From positions 482,428-546,427 of the forward strand of contig MU006231.1 of the NCBI GenBank assembly GCA_010093685.1: 64,000 bases of DNA, written 5' to 3'. A model generated the notes under the pieces. It was not told the DNA's origin. It ran no database searches and worked only from the letters and a program-made list of their open reading frames with translations. The position numbers and the translations under genes are program-made. Each line of letters begins with the position of its first letter. Position 1 is the first letter of the stretch. Origin of the DNA: Ophiobolus disseminans (taxonomy: Eukaryota > Ascomycota > Dothideomycetes > Pleosporales > Phaeosphaeriaceae). Shown in pieces: positions 1 through 8,923 of this stretch.

Positions 1-72
1 TGAACTGTCTATATCCTATCAACTACGAATTCCCGCACAACTTCCAACTTTCAACAACTTCAGCTCTCACAA

Positions 73-114
73 ACCCTTCTTCATACACCCTTCTTCATAC
101 ACCCTTCTTCATAC
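73..114. repeat. Perfect 14-bp tandem repeat, three copies
   Basis: The 14-mer ACCCTTCTTCATAC occurs three times head to tail with no mismatch, at 73-86, 87-100 and 101-114. It lies in a pyrimidine-rich stretch that reads like a fungal 5' untranslated leader just before an ATG at 133. It may be a leader repeat of the following gene; no function can be assigned. Confidence 0.9.
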
Positions 115-199
115 TTCTCAAACTTGTCCACTATGACGCGCACCCTACTGTTCTGTATCGCCGAGGAAGCTAAGGCTGTAGGTTACCTGCACTCACTAG

Positions 200-725
200 C
201 GAGCCGACTGAGCTAACAGCAACACCACAGTCAATCCCCACAATCCTGGACGCAGTTCCCGAATTCTCCCTCATCGAATCGCAAGATTGCCCCGACGACG
301 AGTCCAGCCTAAAAAGCAAACTATCCCCAGACTCCACCTTCGAAACCGCATTCATCAACTCATCTCCCAAAGACGTCCAGAACTGGATCCTCGAAAAGCA
401 AGACACGGCCATGTTCATCGAGCCCAACATCGCTGGCATCGCAGATGCACGCACCGCCAAAGACGGCACTATCCTGATGACATGGTACCGCGAGGGCGAA
501 GGCGAAGAGTGCAAGCCCCACGGCGTGCTCCCGCCAAGGGCGGACTCTTGGTGGGACTTTAGAGTTAAGGCTGAGCAGGCTTCGCGTGTTATTGCGGCGC
601 TCAACTTTGTGGAGCCCGATGTGGCGTTTCCTAGGTACTTTGGGCGCAAGGATGAGTTTACGGATGGGGAGGGCGTGTTTGATGCGGAGAAGGCGGATCG
701 CGATATTAGTGGGAAGGATGAGTAG
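200..725 (+). CDS. Hypothetical protein, start unresolved
   Basis: An open frame runs from 174 to the TAG at 723-725 and has fungal-like codon use, ending in an acidic, polar tail (DAEKADRDISGKDE). The first ATG in this frame is at 411, but the frame reads plausibly from about 200, directly after a possible acceptor CTCACTAG (198-199). An ATG at 133 follows a typical leader yet sits in another frame, and no intron of normal size joins the two, so either an upstream exon is missed or the 5' end is damaged. The product is a soluble protein of roughly 105-175 residues, without a signal peptide or recognisable motif. I do not recognise the family. Confidence 0.45.
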
Positions 726-1202
726 GGGGGTGTGGGAGAGGAATGGGGTGGTTATAGCTCTTTAAGGCGTATCAATATCAGTTTTGACATCGTAAAACTT
801 TGACAAAACATTCGAATAAGATGAGAATGCGGTATTCCGGTTGTGGAGATTACTAGACAGGGCGTTGAGCATCAATAAAGGCGTACATAGGATGATTGTT
901 TCCTGCGAGACCGCGATAGAGCAGAGACATGAAGGTTAACATTCTGCGCTCCTCGCAGTTCTCACAACGGATCGGCGGAGTTTGTTTGAAGTATGGTAAG
1001 TCACCTCATGCGCTCGGAATTGTAGGATGAGATGAAATCTAATTGCTAAAGCGCCAGAAGATAACCAAACACTGTACATTCGGCACCACAAAACATCAAG
1101 TCAAATTGACAGAAAAACCCATCCCTCATCAACCCCGCTTCTCCCTTTGACTTCGGCCATCAATCTATTCATGAGGTTCCAATCAAGGATATGTTACTTT
1201 CT
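726..1202. other. Intergenic, convergent 3' ends
   Basis: About 480 bases between the stop of the plus-strand gene at 725 and the stop of the minus-strand gene at 1203. Nothing beyond short random frames is visible. Confidence 0.6.
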
Positions 1203-1913
1203 CTAGCAATGGGTGCCGCGGCTAGACACGCAGACCTCTGTGCACGTTCCGAGAACGTTCACGTTGCCAATCTTTCCCGAGATGCCGTTCGCAGTGCACT
1301 GCTTGATGACTGCAAACCGTTAGTCCATGAGTCTTCTCCCCAGGAAAGAGATTCACTTACTCGTATTAGCATGCTTGTACAAATCGCCCTTGGTGAGAGT
1401 ATCCGGCAGCTTGGTGCCCCAGGATAAGCAGCACGCCTTGCCATTCTTGTAGCAAATCTGTCGCGGCGACTGGCCAATCTTGACCTCGGAGTGATCGCCC
1501 AGCTCGGCGAGCAGCTTGTCGCACAGCTCGTTCTGCGCTCCGTTGTTCTTCGCATCGCAGCTGGGAGTGGCTGAGTCGGGGCACTTCTCGTTGCAGCCCC
1601 AGAACAAGCAGCGCTTCGACATCTTGGTGCTCTCGTCTGTGTCTCGGCGTTGGCTGGGCCCGGTCGGGGCCCCGTAGAAGATGAGGGAGCCGCCGGATTT
1701 GGTGTCCTCGCGGTAGAGCTCGGGCCGGTCGGACATCTCGCCGCGAGTTACTTTGGTGTTGTCTTCGCCGTAGTAGACGATGGAGCCGCCTGCGCCGTCA
1801 TCTTTGTGATAGAGCTCGACGAGGTCATCGCTTGCTGGAGCAGCTAGAGCGTTGGCCATCATGCTGTTCGCCATGGCGAAAGCAAAGAAGAGGTTGGCTG
1901 ATGTGAAATGCAT
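1203..1913 (-). CDS. Small secreted cysteine-rich protein with internal duplication
   Basis: Exons on the minus strand are 1913-1361 and 1309-1203, joined across a 51-nt intron (GTAAGT donor, TTTGCAG acceptor), giving 219 residues. The N-terminus is a clear signal peptide ending near ANALAAPAS. Residues about 33-50 and 65-82 form an imperfect duplication, ELYHKDDGAGGSIVYYG and ELYREDTKSGGSLIFYG. Two dibasic sites follow (QRR, SKR), as expected for Kex2-type processing, and then a cysteine-rich domain starting CLFWGC. The second exon supplies further cysteines (CTANG, GTCTEVCVSS) and ends in Cys, which supports the splice. This fits an apoplastic effector-like or defence-type protein; I do not recognise a named family. 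Without the intron the protein would stop early and lose the last cysteines. Confidence 0.8.
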
Positions 1914-3151
1914 GTTGAAAGTTGGGTTGTTGCTTTGAAGTTTTGGAGTTGTGAGAAGTGGAATGGAGGTAGATAGAATGAGGTGTAGCTGACTGTCTGT
2001 ATCTTGAGAAGGTGGTGGATGGTTGAGATGGTTCTCTTGGGGTGGGAATCACGATATCTCTTATACTCCAAGATCATATACTCAAAAACCTTCTACAAGG
2101 CCACCAGTTGCCATGTCACGGGTCTCTGGTAGCAATTGCACTACCAGCCGGAAGAAGTGGCGAAGCTGTAAGGATGTGCATCGTTGGAAGGAGGTGCACA
2201 GTTGCCCAGGTGGAGGGCGATGCATCCTAATCTCGTTGTTGGAAAGTGTAAAATTAGAAACAGGTTGCTTGATCAAGTGATAGACATGTCCTTAGTTCTT
2301 CGAATGAGGTAATCGAACCGGTAGCAGTATGGCCATGTGGAAAAGCGTAGTCAGAAGTTGGGTGGCAAGGCTGCCTCGGCGCTTATTGCTTGATAGAAGC
2401 AGGAGATGTACGACTTGAATGCAGCCACAGTATTCCATGCTAGATGCTGACAGCCCCAAGTGGCTGCTGAATTGAGGGGGGAAGATCGGCTCTACACAAC
2501 GGCTGAAGGTTGATCAGTGCCTGGGCGTTCTAAGCTACGCATCCGCTAGCGTGAAACGGTGGGGCTGACGTTCTCGCGTATTCAACCGAAAGGATTGGCA
2601 GATCGTGCATAAGTTTAAGGCCAACCAAACAAACGCGAGTGTTTCACACGGCGCAGCAGCTAAGCTTTACAGGGGACGTACATTGGGGTCGAAGAATGGT
2701 ACCTATTCATACACAGCAATTGTCGTGTTTGTTTGAAAATTTTCTATTCCCCGCACTGGCACGGAAGACTACCCAAGATAGCGTGGCTCGCCTAAACAGC
2801 GCAGGCGGTGTTGGCGCTAAAAGAGATGTCCGATCAAGGCAACATAGTCACCATGAGTGGTCGTAATTGTCCGAAAGGCGTTGTAGGTGCTGTAGACATT
2901 AGAGATAAGGCTGACACGATATGAATAGCCTATCTAGCACAGCATGAGCTTTGCGTATGCCTGCTCGAGCTGGAAGTAAGTAAGTATAGGAGAATGGGTC
3001 ATGATATAAGAATGAAGTACCGGTCGACTTGAAGAAATACCATCACTCCACTCACTGTCTTCAACACCCCACAACAGCTACCAGTTCTTTCTCTTCAGTT
3101 CGCTCTGAACCCTCGTTCTCCTTCAATCAAACAAACTCCAAATTTGATCCG
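1914..3151. other. Divergent intergenic region
   Basis: About 1.2 kb between two divergently transcribed secreted-protein genes. The 60-90 bases next to each start are CA/CT-rich leader-like sequence. No convincing gene; the short frames (for example 2639-2866) lack coding character. Confidence 0.55.
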
Positions 3152-4072
3152 ATGGCCGCATCAAAGACCGTAGTTCTTGTGACTTGCCTGCTATCGCTCT
3201 TCTCCAACAGCATCCTCGCCATTCCGGCCGACCAGGCGGTCAATCAATTAGCGGCAGTTGAGAAGCGCAATGAACGAAGCAACCCCAAGCCATTGGTCCT
3301 TGACATTAGTGAATGGGCGGGTATAGCTGAGTTGAATTGTTGGTCAATGCTTTGCCGTTATCATGGTGAACGAGTCTGGTAAGCACATTCCTCATGAAGT
3401 GGTAGTTACCTCTAGATCGCTAACCGTAACACTGTAGGCAGAGAGCAGTATCTGCCTCTGCAAATGATCGGCATCGAACTGCATCAGGGGCTGATATGGT
3501 CCCATTCCATACTGATCAACTAGCTTCTCGCCACACTGAACGCATCAATGACAATACAGTCAGTGCTGAAGAGTTCCCATGGGCGAGTATGGAAGAAGGA
3601 GGTAATGAGGCTGCAGTTATGCCAGCAACGGAGGATGAGCAAGGCGGTACGTGAATCAAACACCTCTAGTACCATCCGACCAAATACTAACGTAGAAATC
3701 AGGCCAGGGCAGAGCCCTCTCGAGCGCATACCAAACCCAAAACGTCAACCGCGGTGATTGGTTCAAAATCACATTCAACCCCCCTAAGTAAGTAGCATAA
3801 CTCTGTGTTTTGATAATACACCTTTGGTCCTAACAAGTAACAGTCGACGCGGACGATATTGCCGCGCATTGCACGAGGAGCCACCGAACACGCGAATTTG
3901 TGACGAGGATCCAGCGCAAACGATATTTGGCAGCACAGCCGTCAAGCTCGCCAAATTTGCATTTGTGCTTGAGAGGGTAGGAAAGCCCTTTGGGTTCAGA
4001 CGACTCAATCCAGGCAAGGGTACCAGATCTGTTGAAGTTGAAGTGGAGGTTGAGCTTCCTTTTGAGGCTTGA
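3152..4072 (+). CDS. Secreted NucA/NucB-like deoxyribonuclease domain protein
   Basis: Four exons, 3152-3378, 3438-3646, 3703-3787 and 3844-4072, with 56-59 nt introns, splice in frame to 249 residues. The first 22 or so residues form a signal peptide ending near NSILAIP, followed by a dibasic site (EKR). The mature part has the layout of the NucA/NucB DNase family: a core CWSMLCRYHG, then the hallmark EEFPWASMEEGG, and EQGGQGRALSSAY, which corresponds to the family's N-x-x-QGG element. In bacterial NucB the hallmark is usually C-D-E-[YF]-P; here the Cys is Ala and the first acidic residue is Glu rather than Asp, so catalytic competence is uncertain. Expected role: extracellular DNA cleavage. 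The family call rests on motif recognition only. Confidence 0.65.
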
Positions 4073-4981
4073 GGGCTAGGAGTCCGGTTGAGAAGCGAGA
4101 GCTTGTTTGGTGTGAAACCACGTTCGTTATTTAAACCATCAGTTTAGGCGCATTGTCTGTGTTGTGGGGTAGTTATTCATGTGGCTTTCCAGTCTATTTG
4201 CTCTTCAGCACCTTGCTCAAACAGCTTGCTGATTACAACAAAAGTTGTTGAACGTGAGGGAACATACTCGTAAGCCCAATAATAAGCTGTAGGTCCCTAG
4301 CTTTCTTTGCAAAACTACTCGGGCTATACTACAAAGCACGTCCTGAGGAGGAGCTTGCCGGCGCCATACACTGAAAGGGGCGCAGTAGCTGCTGGGGTGG
4401 TCACATTCAGAAATGGAATTCAGCAGCTATTGGCTGATGATATATCGGTGTCTGTGAGGATAGTGTACGATGGTATAAGAAGAAGGATGTGTGGCTGCAA
4501 AGCACTTGCATGTGGGCGCGGTTCTGAGTCGCGCTACGGTACCACTAGCGCCAACGAGAGCCGTGACGTACCGGTAGCCTTGTTTGAGTCATGCAACACC
4601 AGTTCCGCAAGCTAAGGCATCCCTCCGGAATATGATATCTGACCATGTTCACAATCGACCTGGTTGTGATACTCATTGCTACCAGTCAAAATTATGAGCG
4701 TCATAACAATGTCAAGAACGTTACTCTCGCAAAGGTGCACCACGCTTCTATGTACGAAATCTTGAACTAGTTCAATCGATTGTTTGCTTCCATACCTAGA
4801 TATTTCATACTCCAAATAGTCCTTTTGTTTCTGTGTCTGTAAGTCTTCATAACCAAGGTTCTAAAGAGGGGTGGTAGGTTCAATGGTACAAAGACAAACG
4901 ACAAAGCCCTATACTTATTCCCCCAACTCCACATCGCATTTTCAACACGCTTACTAACAAGGACTTCACAACCTCTACGAT
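4073..4981. other. Intergenic
   Basis: About 900 bases between two plus-strand genes. Short frames exist on both strands (for example 4307-4615) but none shows a signal peptide, motif or intron structure. The last 80 bases before 4982 are CA-rich leader-like. Confidence 0.5.
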
Positions 4982-5938
4982 ATGGGTCAAGATTTACTTC
5001 CATACGACGTTGTCCTCGCGACTATATTTCCCGACGCAAAACCTTCATCAGTCGAAGTGCTCGCAAATACTTGGGACACATGCACTTTCAAAGCAACTTT
5101 TAACACGAGCCGCGGAGCTCTGATCGTACGCATGGAAACTTCAACTGAGAAGCTCATGTCTGTATTAGAACACGAGAGAATTGCCTCCACGCCGATCTCC
5201 GATCTTGTTCCTGCGACACACGATGTTGGCAGGGCTACAACAGCGAATGGCACGAATGTGGAGTACACGCTCACGGATTTTGTTTCAGATACGGTGGATC
5301 TAGAATCTGTTTGGCCTTCGCTTGACGCCGTTCAGCGACCGTCGCTCATTGACGCAATTGTTGTAGCGCTCGAGAAGATACAGCAATCACACGACCATTT
5401 CGAACACGTCGGCGGACCGCACATAGGTTACGCAAACAACATGCGGGATTTTCTCACGTTGTTCGTCGCTAAACATCAGACTAAGTCCCAGCCCACCTCC
5501 ACGATCACTGACACGCCTGATGGTATTGTTATCAAGTCCGCATTGCCAGACCTCGACGATGTCTTCCTATCCAACGATGACCTCCAGGCTTTGTATGATG
5601 ATGCCACGCATTGCCACAATGACTTGGAGCCACGCAACATCCTCATCCGCCGGAGCAAGGACGATGTTTCACAGTACCAACTAGCTGCGATCATCGACTG
5701 GGAAATGGTTGGCTTCTTCCCTTTCGCATTCGAGACCGCTGTCAAGGATACCGCTTTAGGCTGTGCCAATCTGCATTTCGACTGGTACACGATGTTCAAA
5801 TCAAAGACCAAACACTTGATTGCTCCTGGTGAGCACTCAAACAAGCTCATCGAGGCAGTACGTCTTATCGTTGACTCCCGTAGCCTGCAGTGGAAGCGCA
5901 ACGTAGGCGCGGAATTTTGTAGACGGTGGATGCAGTGA
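4982..5938 (+). CDS. Aminoglycoside phosphotransferase/choline kinase-like protein, in-frame stop near the 3' end
   Basis: Encodes 318 residues of the protein-kinase-like APH fold. The catalytic loop HNDLEPRNIL (about residues 212-221) and the metal-binding segment IIDWEMVGFFP (about 238-248) match the H-x-D-x(4)-N and D-W-E signatures of fungal APH-type proteins. Small-molecule phosphotransfer is the family role; the substrate cannot be told from sequence. The frame stops at TGA 5936-5938 directly after RRWMQ, but the same frame stays open for 44 more codons to a TGA at 6071-6073 and that stretch reads like a normal charged C-terminal helix. The TGA may be a nonsense mutation of a Trp codon, a readthrough stop, or the true end with an accidental open tail. 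Confidence 0.75.
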   Translation: MGQDLLPYDVVLATIFPDAKPSSVEVLANTWDTCTFKATFNTSRGALIVRMETSTEKLMSVLEHERIASTPISDLVPATHDVGRATTANGTNVEYTLTDFVSDTVDLESVWPSLDAVQRPSLIDAIVVALEKIQQSHDHFEHVGGPHIGYANNMRDFLTLFVAKHQTKSQPTSTITDTPDGIVIKSALPDLDDVFLSNDDLQALYDDATHCHNDLEPRNILIRRSKDDVSQYQLAAIIDWEMVGFFPFAFETAVKDTALGCANLHFDWYTMFKSKTKHLIAPGEHSNKLIEAVRLIVDSRSLQWKRNVGAEFCRRWMQ

Positions 5939-6073
5939 GAGAGATTAGAACTGCATGAAGATCTTCAGCTGGGCTGGGTCAAGAAGGACGCTGCAAAGCC
6001 TTGGGCCTTTTCCAAGAGGAAAAATGACGAACTTGAGATGCAGGTCTTGAAAGATTTTGGGATTGTCGAGTGA

Positions 6074-6924
6074 GGATTAGCGCACCTGTTGCATTGATCG
6101 GCGCATTGCTCAGACTTTGGCGAAAAGCAGTCTTAACGGTGAATATCGCATCAAACACATCATCAAAAGTGAATTAGAGAAACCTTTATATGATTGTTAT
6201 TATCATTCTAACAGTTTTTTGTGATATCCACTAGTGCCGTGTCGGACTTCTCTAATAACGACTTCATAAAGTCGAGGTAGGTAAAATAATTAAGGAACAA
6301 GCTTTAAGGTCATTCATAACATAGAAGGTAAAACATAAAAGGTAAACGATAAAAGGCAAGCGACTTCATAAAGTCGAGGTAAGTAAAAAAAATTAACAAA
6401 CAAGCTTTAAGGTCATAACATAAAAGGTAAAACATAAAAGGTAAAACATAAAAGGTAAAGCACAGGACATCATCACCCAATTTTTGTTTACACACAGTGA
6501 CTCTGGATTGATATTACTCTATATGGTACACGTGGATCTCCTTTCTTGAAGCTCCTCACACAAGTCAAGACTTGGGCCAGAGATCAAAAAATGTCGCGTA
6601 TACCTCCGGGATGTACTCATTGGACCTGCAGATATCGCGCAATTTCCTTCCAAGACGGCGTGGATGCGAGCTTGGCTTCACATGCAACTCGTACTACTCA
6701 TCCCTTTGTACTCATACATATAAAAATATAAAACTCGAATCACATAGAGATCACGAGAGGCCAAGTTTTGATAGATCCCTTTTCTACTATGTTATATTTA
6801 GATTGTTACTAATCATCTCGGCGAGTGATACATCATTGCATTCCTCGTAGCCTTACATGGGCATGGACACCGTCAAACCTGCGGTGAGTCCATGACCATG
6901 CCTAGGTATTCCCAATCTTTAATC
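6074..6924. other. AT-rich intergenic region carrying a direct repeat
   Basis: About 850 bases that are clearly more AT-rich than the flanks between 6180 and 6480. They contain the duplicated block described separately (6259-6465). No gene is supported. Confidence 0.6.
6259..6465. repeat. AT-rich direct repeat of about 102 bp, each copy with a small palindrome and decamer-like subrepeats
   Basis: The block starting CGACTTCATAAAGTCGAGGT at 6259 recurs at 6361, exactly 102 bases later, followed in both by a poly-A/AATTAA stretch and CAAGCTTTAAGGTCAT. Each copy opens with the inverted repeat CGACTT-CATA-AAGTCG and ends in about three tandem copies of a 14-mer close to ACATAAAAGGTAAA (clean copies at about 6418-6459). 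This could be remnant mobile or satellite DNA; no terminal inverted repeats or coding sequence of a transposon are seen. Confidence 0.8.
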
Positions 6925-7152
6925 TCAACAGGTACACTGATTTGTGACGCCAGTGAAGTTTCCGTCGCATACACCACAGCGATTTCCATCATCGAATGGC
7001 ACGATTGGGAATGTGGTGTCTTGGTCGCACGTACACTTGTCCGAAGAGCCGGTGTTCCGTCCGAAGGTTTCGCGTCGGTTGCCATTATTAACGGGAGATG
7101 ATGGAAAGATGCCAGAGTTGGCGGTCGGAGACTGGGAGTGGAAGTTAGGCAT
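6925..7152 (-). CDS. Small 75-residue cysteine-rich protein without signal peptide
   Basis: A single-exon frame from ATG at 7152 to TGA at 6925. The upstream sequence (7153-7280 read on the minus strand) is a typical fungal leader: CA-rich, free of ATG and running into CAGAC-ATG, which favours this strand over the overlapping plus-strand frame 6944-7528. The N-terminal half is polar (Ser, Asn, Pro-rich); the C-terminal half carries three cysteine pairs: CTC near residue 42, CGVC near 60, and CTC as the last residues. The pairs suggest metal binding, as in small stress or metal-handling proteins, but I do not recognise the family. Confidence 0.55.
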   Translation of the reverse strand: MPNFHSQSPTANSGIFPSSPVNNGNRRETFGRNTGSSDKCTCDQDTTFPIVPFDDGNRCGVCDGNFTGVTNQCTC

Positions 7153-8578
7153 GTCTGAACTTTCTGTGTGGAGATTGCTCGTGCTTTGCTACTTTTCCTT
7201 GTTGACTTGCGGTGTGGTTTTGTGGCTTGGGAGTGGCTGTAGTTGTAAGTGTGAAGAGCTGGATGAGTGCCTAGGAAAGATTGCGTGCGTGAGTTTTATA
7301 GAGCAATATTGCGTGCATCGTGACGGAACAATGCATTGTACACTTCGTTGCTTGAAACATGATATATCAACGATGCTTGCATATGTTACTGCTGACATTG
7401 CGAGCGAGACTTTTCACTGTACAAGGAACTGTAGTATTCTAACAATGTGGTGCAATTACACGTTTTGCCGCGGCATTGTTTGGCCCTTTCATGCGTCAAC
7501 CGCACGTTCGTTCTACGTAACACCTTGAAACAGCGCAATAAACACGAGAAAGTAACAAAATTCGTACAGAATGCACTCAAAGCACATGTGCGTCACCTTC
7601 TCTCGTGTTGATACGGCAAAGGTGAGGTTGAATCAAGTAACAGTCGTTGCAACGAGTTGAGGTAAAATGATTCTGTTCCGAGAAGGTGGGCTGCAGCTCG
7701 CGCACGAACTAAAACCCACTCTACGGCACGGGCCACATACGTGGTCACGTGCTCGCTACGTATGTACAGTGGCTCGAAACTAAGAGCAACTAACATCTCG
7801 TCTTAAAAAAATGCCTCACATCACTTCACTCCACTCGATACATTCGTCGTAAGATATATTCCGGTGCTACATGCAGGTGTTTGTGTCATTATAAAGATAA
7901 ATAAATACAGTCCAAGACTAAAGTAAACATCATGCTTACATCGTACGATCGGATCATTCTAGAATATACACAACAGCAGAAGCAGCAGCTCGATACAATC
8001 ATTAGCCTTCAAAATCTCCATTAGTTCACTACACTCTCAAAGAACTTCTAATCATCTGTCAAACTTATGTACTGTCGGATCACAGGTATCAGTAGGTACG
8101 TGGGCTGCCCAACGCTGCCCAACAAGCGGCCGCAATCCTACTTTGGCTCTACTCGTTTCAGAGCATGTACACCTCCGTAGCACCCTCACGTAGCATCAAG
8201 ACAACCATCATCGAACCAGAATGCATTCATAGTTATTTCCTTTCATCACTAGTGAGCCTTCCAACATGTACTTTTGATGGACTGTACGGAGGAGATAGCG
8301 CATGGAATAATTAGTGGCAGTGTGATGCATGAGGTGCTAGCTAGCTGCTACGTACGGGTGAGAGAATGGAGATGGACTGAATACACTGTGGGGGCTAGGC
8401 CCAAACAGGCTAGACTGCTCCAAGGGCACGTGATCTATGGAACGGGAACCTGAGGCTGTCGGACAACTTTCATATTTATATTCACGCATACACTATCAAC
8501 CCAAAGTTCACCCCAGCGCAAAGCCTACGCCCGCGCTACTACAAGATGAACTCCATACCAGACCCCGCCAAGTTGTGC
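7153..8578. other. Long intergenic region
   Basis: About 1.4 kb. The first 130 bases are the presumed leader of the minus-strand gene at 7152. A short exact duplication GCTGCCCAAC lies at 8104-8123. No other gene or RNA gene could be supported. Confidence 0.5.
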
Positions 8579-8689
8579 TTAAGCCACAGGCCGAGCGAGT
8601 GTGCGAAACGCTTGTTTGCTACCGCTCTGGCCGGAGACGCCACCGCGACGGCCACCGCCAAGATCGTATGCACCCTCGGTATCAGACAT
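8579..8689 (-). CDS. Possible 36-residue microprotein
   Basis: ATG at 8689 in a favourable context (CACAATT-ATG) follows about 80 bases of CA-rich, ATG-poor sequence that looks exactly like a fungal leader. The frame runs 36 codons to TAA at 8579, starting MSDTEGAYDLGGGRRGG, polar and glycine-rich. A longer frame in the same phase opens at 8905, but its extra part is the leader-like sequence. It may be a genuine small stress-type protein, the first exon of a longer gene with a missed intron, or spurious. Confidence 0.3.
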   Translation of the reverse strand: MSDTEGAYDLGGGRRGGVSGQSGSKQAFRTLARPVA

Positions 8690-8923
8690 AATTGTGAGTG
8701 GTGTGTGGTGTGTCGTTGTTGGTTGGTTGTGGATGTTGAGGGTTGGTGGAGCTGTGTGTGTGAGATGTGAAGGAGATTGGATGCGCGATAGATAGTTGAT
8801 GGTGCGGAGACATGGTGAACTAATAATGTGGCGATGCATTGTCGATACGTTGGTAACGGTGCGTTGATGTGCGTGCACAATGCTGCGGGAGATAGTTGTT
8901 GACATACCTACTGAAAGCCTCTC

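Noticed and set aside
6180..6500. Transposon or retroelement
   Set aside because: No terminal inverted repeats, target-site duplication, integrase or reverse-transcriptase sequence; only the direct repeat is supported.
6944..7528. Plus-strand frame of 194 codons with several cysteines
   Set aside because: It overlaps the minus-strand 75-residue gene; its 3' half is the leader-like region of that gene read backwards, and no signal peptide or motif is present.
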